From Guptibacillus hwajinpoensis (GTDB taxonomy: Bacteria > Bacillota > Bacilli > Bacillales > Guptibacillaceae), in the NCBI RefSeq assembly GCF_001039475.1, contig NZ_LELK01000004.1, positions 38,990-74,247 on the forward strand: a stretch of 35,258 bases of DNA. The letters are read 5' to 3'. Under the pieces are notes generated by a model. The model was not told the DNA's origin and made no database searches. It saw nothing but the letters and a program-made list of their open reading frames with translations. This document shows, in pieces, positions 31,282 through 35,258 of this stretch. The position numbers were made by a program, and so were the translations under genes. Every line of letters starts with the position of its first letter. Position 1 is the stretch's first letter.

Positions 31282-33552
31282 GTGAAGAACAGTGAAGCGG
31301 AAAGCGTTCACTACCGAACATGTCCGCTATGTGAAGCGACATGTGGGCTTGAAATTCATACGGTTAATGGCAAAGTTACGCACATTGAAGGGGACAAGAA
31401 AGATCCATTTAGTAAGGGTTATTTATGCCCAAAAGGGTTTAGCCTAAAAGAACTTCACCACGATCCTGACCGCATTCGAGAACCGATGATCCGAAAAGGG
31501 GAAGAGTGGTTTACTGTTAGTTATGAAGAAGCTTTTAAAGAAGTTCGGAAAGGTCTAAGAGGAGTAATTGAAGCGTATGGGAAAGATGCGGTAGCCGTTT
31601 ATCTTGGTAATCCGAACGTTCATAACTTATCTGGCATGCTTTACCTGCCAATTTTTCTAAGAGCACTTGGCAGTCGAAATCAATATTCAGCAAGTACAGT
31701 AGATCAGATTCCTAAACAATTAGCCGCTGAGTTGATGTATGGTGGTGACTTTAGTATTCCTATTCCTGATATCGATCGTACGAAGTATTTTCTCTGTATT
31801 GGAGCAAATCCAGTTGTTTCGAACGGTAGCTTAATGACTGGACCGAATATGAGAGGGAGACTTCAAGACTTGAAGAAACGCGGTGGTCGTCTTGTTGTTG
31901 TTGATCCGGTACGAACAGCGACTGCAAAATTGGCAGATGACCATCATTTCATTAAGCCCGGCACGGATGCTTATTTTCTGTTTAGTATACTTCACACGTT
32001 GTTCGAGGAGAAATTAACGAAAGAGGACTATCTTGCCGATCATGTTAATGGTTTGGAAGAAGTGAAGGAGCTAGCAAAGGCATTCTCACCTGAGAGCATG
32101 GCGAGTGTATGCGGCATTGATTCTGAAGCAATTCGAATGATCGCACGAGATATTTCATCTGCCTCTTGTGCAGCAGTTTACGGACGTATGGGGACTTGCA
32201 CACAATCATTCGGCACAATGAACAGCTGGCTCATCGACGTTATCAATTATGTTACGGGCAACCTCGATCGTGAAGGGGGCGTAATGTTCACAACACCAGC
32301 AGCTGGAGGGAAAAGGACCAAAAAGAAAGGCTATCGATTTGGGCGGTTTAAAAGCAGGGTGAGCGAAATGCCAGAGGTTCTTGGTGAGCTTCCCGTAGCA
32401 TGTCTAGCTGAAGAGATGGAGACGCCTGGAGATGGGCAAGTGCGTGCTTTTGTAACCGTGGCTGGCAATCCGATGGTATCTACTCGGAATAGTAATCGAT
32501 TAGAAGATGCTGTGAGTAATCTTGATTTCATGGTAAGTGTAGACTGCTATTTAAATGAAACGACGCGTCATGCGAATGTCATACTTCCAGCCCCTTCACC
32601 ACTTGAGCGATCTCACTATGACCTCTCATTCTATCAGCTTTCGGTGAGAAATATTTCTCACTATTCAAGCCCGGTATTTGAGAAGAAAGACGAGCTTGAC
32701 GAGTGGGAGATTCTGTTGAAGCTTGCTTCCTTAATTGGAGATGAGGAACCTAATGAAGATGCAGTAACTCAATTGGACGATGCTACAATCCAGTTTCTCA
32801 TCGCTAAAGATGTGAAGAACGATCAGTCATCGGTTTATGGACGAAAGTCTGAAGAGATCATGTCAGCTCTTCAAGATCGAAAAGGACCTGAACGAATGCT
32901 TGATTATATGCTACGAACAGGTCCTTACGGTGACCAATTTACTAATGGAGAAGGGTTAAGCCTTTCTAAACTAGAACAGAACCCACACGGATTAGATCTT
33001 GGTCCACTACAGTCAAGAATTCCTGAAATCCTTTTAACACATACAGGCAAAATTGAGCTAGCACCTGAACTAATTGTAAATGATGTGCAGAGACTGAAGG
33101 ATGAGATGGCGAACCAGCCGGATATGATGTTAATAGGCAGACGACATTTACGATCTAATAACTCATGGTTACACAATCTTCCGGTCTTGATGAAAGGAAA
33201 GAACCGCTGTACGATGCTGCTTCATCCTACTGATGCTAACAGATTTAAATTGGAGGATGGTGGTACGGCAGAGGTAGCGTCTGAAGCAGGGCGACTTCAT
33301 GTAGTCGTCGAGATAACGGATGAAATTATGCCGGGAGTAGCAAGCATTCCACATGGATACGGACACGGATTGAAAGGAACGAAAATGGAAGTGGCAGAAC
33401 AAAACGCCGGTGTAAATACAAATCTTTTAAGTTATGAAAAAAGGTTAGATGCTGTGTCAGGAACGGCTGTGCTAAACGGTATCCCAATTGCAGTGAGAAA
33501 CGTAACACAAGGGAGGAACGAACGTGACAATGTACGCTCTGAATTTGTTTAA
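31282..33552 (+). CDS. Molybdopterin (bis-PGD) oxidoreductase with N-terminal 4Fe-4S site
   Basis: A 756-aa member of the DMSO reductase/formate dehydrogenase superfamily. The 4Fe-4S Cys set is C14, C17, C21 and C49 (CPLCEATC and YLCPKG). Cofactor-binding landmarks include YLGNPNVHN, CIGANPVVSNGS, VVDPVRTATAKLAD, RMGTCTQSFGT and GHGLKG. At the Mo-ligand region (SASTVDQIPKQ, 136-146) no Cys or selenocysteine is present; Ser or Asp would have to serve. There is no Tat signal, so it is probably cytoplasmic. The start is GTG with AAGGAGGG 5-6 bases upstream. No FdhD, electron-transfer subunit or cofactor genes are nearby. The substrate is unknown; formate is unlikely without Cys/Sec. Confidence 0.88.
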   Translation: MKNSEAESVHYRTCPLCEATCGLEIHTVNGKVTHIEGDKKDPFSKGYLCPKGFSLKELHHDPDRIREPMIRKGEEWFTVSYEEAFKEVRKGLRGVIEAYGKDAVAVYLGNPNVHNLSGMLYLPIFLRALGSRNQYSASTVDQIPKQLAAELMYGGDFSIPIPDIDRTKYFLCIGANPVVSNGSLMTGPNMRGRLQDLKKRGGRLVVVDPVRTATAKLADDHHFIKPGTDAYFLFSILHTLFEEKLTKEDYLADHVNGLEEVKELAKAFSPESMASVCGIDSEAIRMIARDISSASCAAVYGRMGTCTQSFGTMNSWLIDVINYVTGNLDREGGVMFTTPAAGGKRTKKKGYRFGRFKSRVSEMPEVLGELPVACLAEEMETPGDGQVRAFVTVAGNPMVSTRNSNRLEDAVSNLDFMVSVDCYLNETTRHANVILPAPSPLERSHYDLSFYQLSVRNISHYSSPVFEKKDELDEWEILLKLASLIGDEEPNEDAVTQLDDATIQFLIAKDVKNDQSSVYGRKSEEIMSALQDRKGPERMLDYMLRTGPYGDQFTNGEGLSLSKLEQNPHGLDLGPLQSRIPEILLTHTGKIELAPELIVNDVQRLKDEMANQPDMMLIGRRHLRSNNSWLHNLPVLMKGKNRCTMLLHPTDANRFKLEDGGTAEVASEAGRLHVVVEITDEIMPGVASIPHGYGHGLKGTKMEVAEQNAGVNTNLLSYEKRLDAVSGTAVLNGIPIAVRNVTQGRNERDNVRSEFV

Positions 33553-33841
33553 CGTTAAAGATGGAGAAGAATATGCGGAGTATGCAAGAAGGGCGGAAGA
33601 GCCTGTTCGTAAATACGGGGGCAAGGTTATTGCTATGGGTAAGCTCGATTCCTACCCTGAAGGAGATATCGCACCAAGACAGGTAATGATGCTTGTCGAG
33701 TGGCAATCAAAAAAAGGTATCTATCAGTATGTGAATGATCCAGAACTTGAAGACCTACATCCTCATCGCGAACTGGGTGTTGATGATTTTGTCTGGCACC
33801 TTTTTGAGAAAATAGAAGACTTGAGACCAGTGTTGAAATAG
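33524..33841 (+). CDS. DUF1330-like dimeric alpha/beta-barrel protein
   Basis: A 105-aa protein with the ferredoxin-like fold of the DUF1330/antibiotic-monooxygenase-type group: MYALNLFNVKDGEEYAEYA, then VRKYGGKVIAMGKLDSYPEG and VMMLVEWQSKKGIYQYVNDP. It has no clear active-site residues; such proteins are often small monooxygenases or isomerases. The GTG start has GGGAGG 7 bases upstream and the gene overlaps the molybdo-enzyme's 3' end by 29 bases, so they are translated together and likely act in one pathway. Confidence 0.75.
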   Translation: MTMYALNLFNVKDGEEYAEYARRAEEPVRKYGGKVIAMGKLDSYPEGDIAPRQVMMLVEWQSKKGIYQYVNDPELEDLHPHRELGVDDFVWHLFEKIEDLRPVLK

Positions 33842-33842
33842 A

Positions 33843-33868
33843 AACAGCCTCCGCTTGCGGAGGCTGTT
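33843..33868. terminator. Bidirectional terminator between DUF1330-like gene and OYE gene
   Basis: Stem AACAGCCTCCG (33843-33853) / CGGAGGCTGTT (33858-33868) with loop CTTG, between converging genes. Confidence 0.85.
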
Positions 33869-33872
33869 CTGA

Positions 33873-34991
33873 TTAATCTTCAATAGGGAACCAACCAGGT
33901 ACGTTGAAAATAGTGCTCCAAAGTGGTTCTGGAACAACAAGTTCATCTTGCGTTCCTTTTTTCAAGGTTGTACGAATGCTTGCAGTATCCCCATTTTGGA
34001 CTTTCTCGACCCAACGAGGCTCCATAATCATTTCACGTCCAAGTGCGATTAGTGGTACGCCAGTTTCGAGTGCTTTCTCAACTTCATCAGGTGTATGAAG
34101 TGAGCCAACACCAATAACAGGGACGAGGTGGCCAATTCGCTCTTTAATCATTTCCATACGAGGCGTTGGCTCTTCATCACGCATAGAGCCCTGATAGAAA
34201 TCAGAAAGCGATACGTGAACATAATCGAGGTTACGCTTCGCAAGCTCATCAACAAGTTGAAGTGTGTCATCCATCGTAATACCAGGATTTTCACGTTCTT
34301 CAGGAGAAACGCGGTACCCTACGATAAATGGTTCGCTGGCATGTTTCTTCACTGCAGCTTGTGTAGATTCAATAACGGCGAGTGGAAATTTCATACGGTT
34401 CTCAAGACTTCCACCCCAACCGTCTTCTCTGCGGTTAGAATGTGGCGAGAAGAATTGTTGAAGCAGGTACGTGTTTGCTCCGTGAAGCTCTACACCGTCG
34501 AATCCAGCTTCAATGGCACGTCTAGTAGCTTCTCCAAATGCATGAATGGTATCTTGGATTTCTTGATCCGTCATAGCACGTGGTGTCTTAGATCCTTCTC
34601 GTTCAGCTGGAACGGCACTTGCACTAAGAATTTCCTCATTTGGCACAAGCTCTGGAGGACACATTCTGCCACCGTGGAAGATTTGTAGAATCGCTTTTGC
34701 GCCTTCAGCATGAATTGTATCAGCTAGTTTCTTAAGGCCTGGAATCTGTTCGTCGCGGTCAACTCCGATTTCACCAGCAAATCCTTTACCATGTGCAAGA
34801 ACGTTTGCACACGCTGTTATCACGGTACCAACACCACCAGAGCGCTCTTTGTAATAAGATATCTCCTTATCCGATACTGTTCCATCATCATGTGATAAGA
34901 AATTTGTCATAGGTGCAAGCATAATTCTGTTTTTGAGTGCAACACCAGAGGGCAGAGTAAAAGGCTGTAGCATTTTAAAATTAGTAGACAT
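33873..34991 (-). CDS. Old Yellow Enzyme family NADH:flavin oxidoreductase
   Basis: A 372-aa TIM-barrel FMN oxidoreductase, similar in size to B. subtilis YqiG. Landmarks: LAPMTNFLSHDDG near the N-terminus (FMN binding), ILQIFHGGRMCPPEL, the substrate-pocket HGANTYLLQQFFSPHSNRR, the DGWGGSLENR stretch and the C-terminal VGSLHTPDEVEKAL and IALGREMI (FMN phosphate). It lacks the 4Fe-4S Cys cluster and C-terminal domains of 2,4-dienoyl-CoA reductases. It probably reduces activated C=C bonds of electrophiles; the physiological substrate is unknown. AAAGGAGGATAACA precedes the ATG. Confidence 0.92.
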   Translation of the reverse strand: MSTNFKMLQPFTLPSGVALKNRIMLAPMTNFLSHDDGTVSDKEISYYKERSGGVGTVITACANVLAHGKGFAGEIGVDRDEQIPGLKKLADTIHAEGAKAILQIFHGGRMCPPELVPNEEILSASAVPAEREGSKTPRAMTDQEIQDTIHAFGEATRRAIEAGFDGVELHGANTYLLQQFFSPHSNRREDGWGGSLENRMKFPLAVIESTQAAVKKHASEPFIVGYRVSPEERENPGITMDDTLQLVDELAKRNLDYVHVSLSDFYQGSMRDEEPTPRMEMIKERIGHLVPVIGVGSLHTPDEVEKALETGVPLIALGREMIMEPRWVEKVQNGDTASIRTTLKKGTQDELVVPEPLWSTIFNVPGWFPIED

Positions 34992-35120
34992 TGTTATCCT
35001 CCTTTAGTAAACGTACTGTAATTTCAACTCTTACAGTTTAGCATGGCAGGACTTTTCATGTCTTTTAAAATGCCTGTGTAGTTCTTAATGGTAAGAAGAG
35101 AGGTTATAGCTCACTTTAGA

Positions 35121-35258
35121 AGGCTCTTTTTGAAAAAGACATTGTTGCAATAGCAAGTTAATTTCCGCTCCAGGATGCTCGCTTTCCGCGGGGCGGGACA
35201 CTTGAGCCTCCTCGTCGCTAACGCTCCTGTGGGGTCTCACCTGTCCCGCTAGTCCCGC
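35121..35258 (-). repeat. Long-form GC-rich intergenic repeat, copy E4 (cut by window end)
   Basis: AGGCTCTTTTTGAAAAAGACATTGTTGC-type end at 35121-35148, then TTAATTTCCGCTCCAGGATG and the GC-rich core (GGGGCGGGACACTTGAGCCTCC and onward, quoted in part) in reverse orientation to copy E1. The core matches E1 nearly base for base where both exist, including the AGGTGAGACCCCACAGGAGC stretch in reverse complement. The far end is outside the window. The gap 34992-35120 shows only a possible weak OYE promoter. Confidence 0.8.

Noticed and set aside
34128-34688. A 186-codon open frame opposite the OYE gene
   Set aside because: It is antisense to a complete Old Yellow Enzyme gene with all FMN motifs, and its translation shows no domain-like pattern or start signal.

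Overview
The window is chromosomal DNA from a spore-forming Bacillaceae member (Bacillus sensu lato, alkaliphile/marine-type relatives most likely). The evidence is the canonical walR-walK-walH-walI-walJ-htrA-rlmH order known from Bacillus, AGGAGG-type ribosome sites with frequent TTG and GTG starts, T-tailed hairpin terminators, a small protein resembling gamma-type spore SASPs, and a GC-rich intergenic repeat family of a kind common in Bacillaceae. No rRNA, tRNA, CRISPR array, integrase or transposase gene was found.

Layout. (1) 1-8213: one copy of an intergenic repeat, the essential WalRK cell-wall two-component operon, an HtrA-type protease, a 54-aa CxxH/CxxC protein and rlmH. A DnaA-box cluster lies over and upstream of rlmH. 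(2) 8219-10106: a short repeat copy and malate:quinone oxidoreductase. (3) 10200-12280: an actin-type DNA segregation module. It consists of a phased array of GTNNAC hexamers (candidate centromere), a ParM-like actin ATPase and a small adaptor with what look like two tandem ribbon-helix-helix domains. It sits between housekeeping genes with its own terminator and no visible plasmid or phage genes. This is the most striking feature. (4) 12290-17790: GlcNAc uptake and catabolism (nagE divergent from nagA-nagB-nagR-SIS), with two identical inverted NagR-type operators each overlapping a -35 box. (5) 17866-23099: envelope and accessory genes (DUF4097, small HTH, VOC protein, tiny cationic peptide with a sigma-B-like promoter, PLD-like protein, RQC-minor-like DNA-binding protein). 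(6) 23112-26666: MFS exporter, SASP-like mini-gene, RlmI/YwbD-like rRNA methyltransferase, NAD(P)-binding protein. (7) 26675-33868: a redox cluster. An R2-like ligand-binding oxidase, an aldehyde dehydrogenase and an iron alcohol dehydrogenase run leftward. A LuxR-type regulator, a molybdopterin oxidoreductase and a DUF1330-like protein run rightward, with cre-like and TetR-operator-like sites in the control regions. (8) 33873-35258: an Old Yellow Enzyme family oxidoreductase and a second long copy of the repeat, cut by the window edge.

How it fits together: WalRK with its membrane inhibitors WalH/WalI, plus WalJ and HtrA, form the envelope-control block. The nag block imports, phosphorylates, deacetylates and deaminates GlcNAc under GlcN-6-P/GlcNAc-6-P-responsive repression. 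The redox cluster looks like oxidation of an unknown alcohol or hydrocarbon-derived substrate to an acid. The ParM/ParR/array module is self-contained and its job on a chromosome is unknown. All functions are inferred from reading the sequence; no database search was run.
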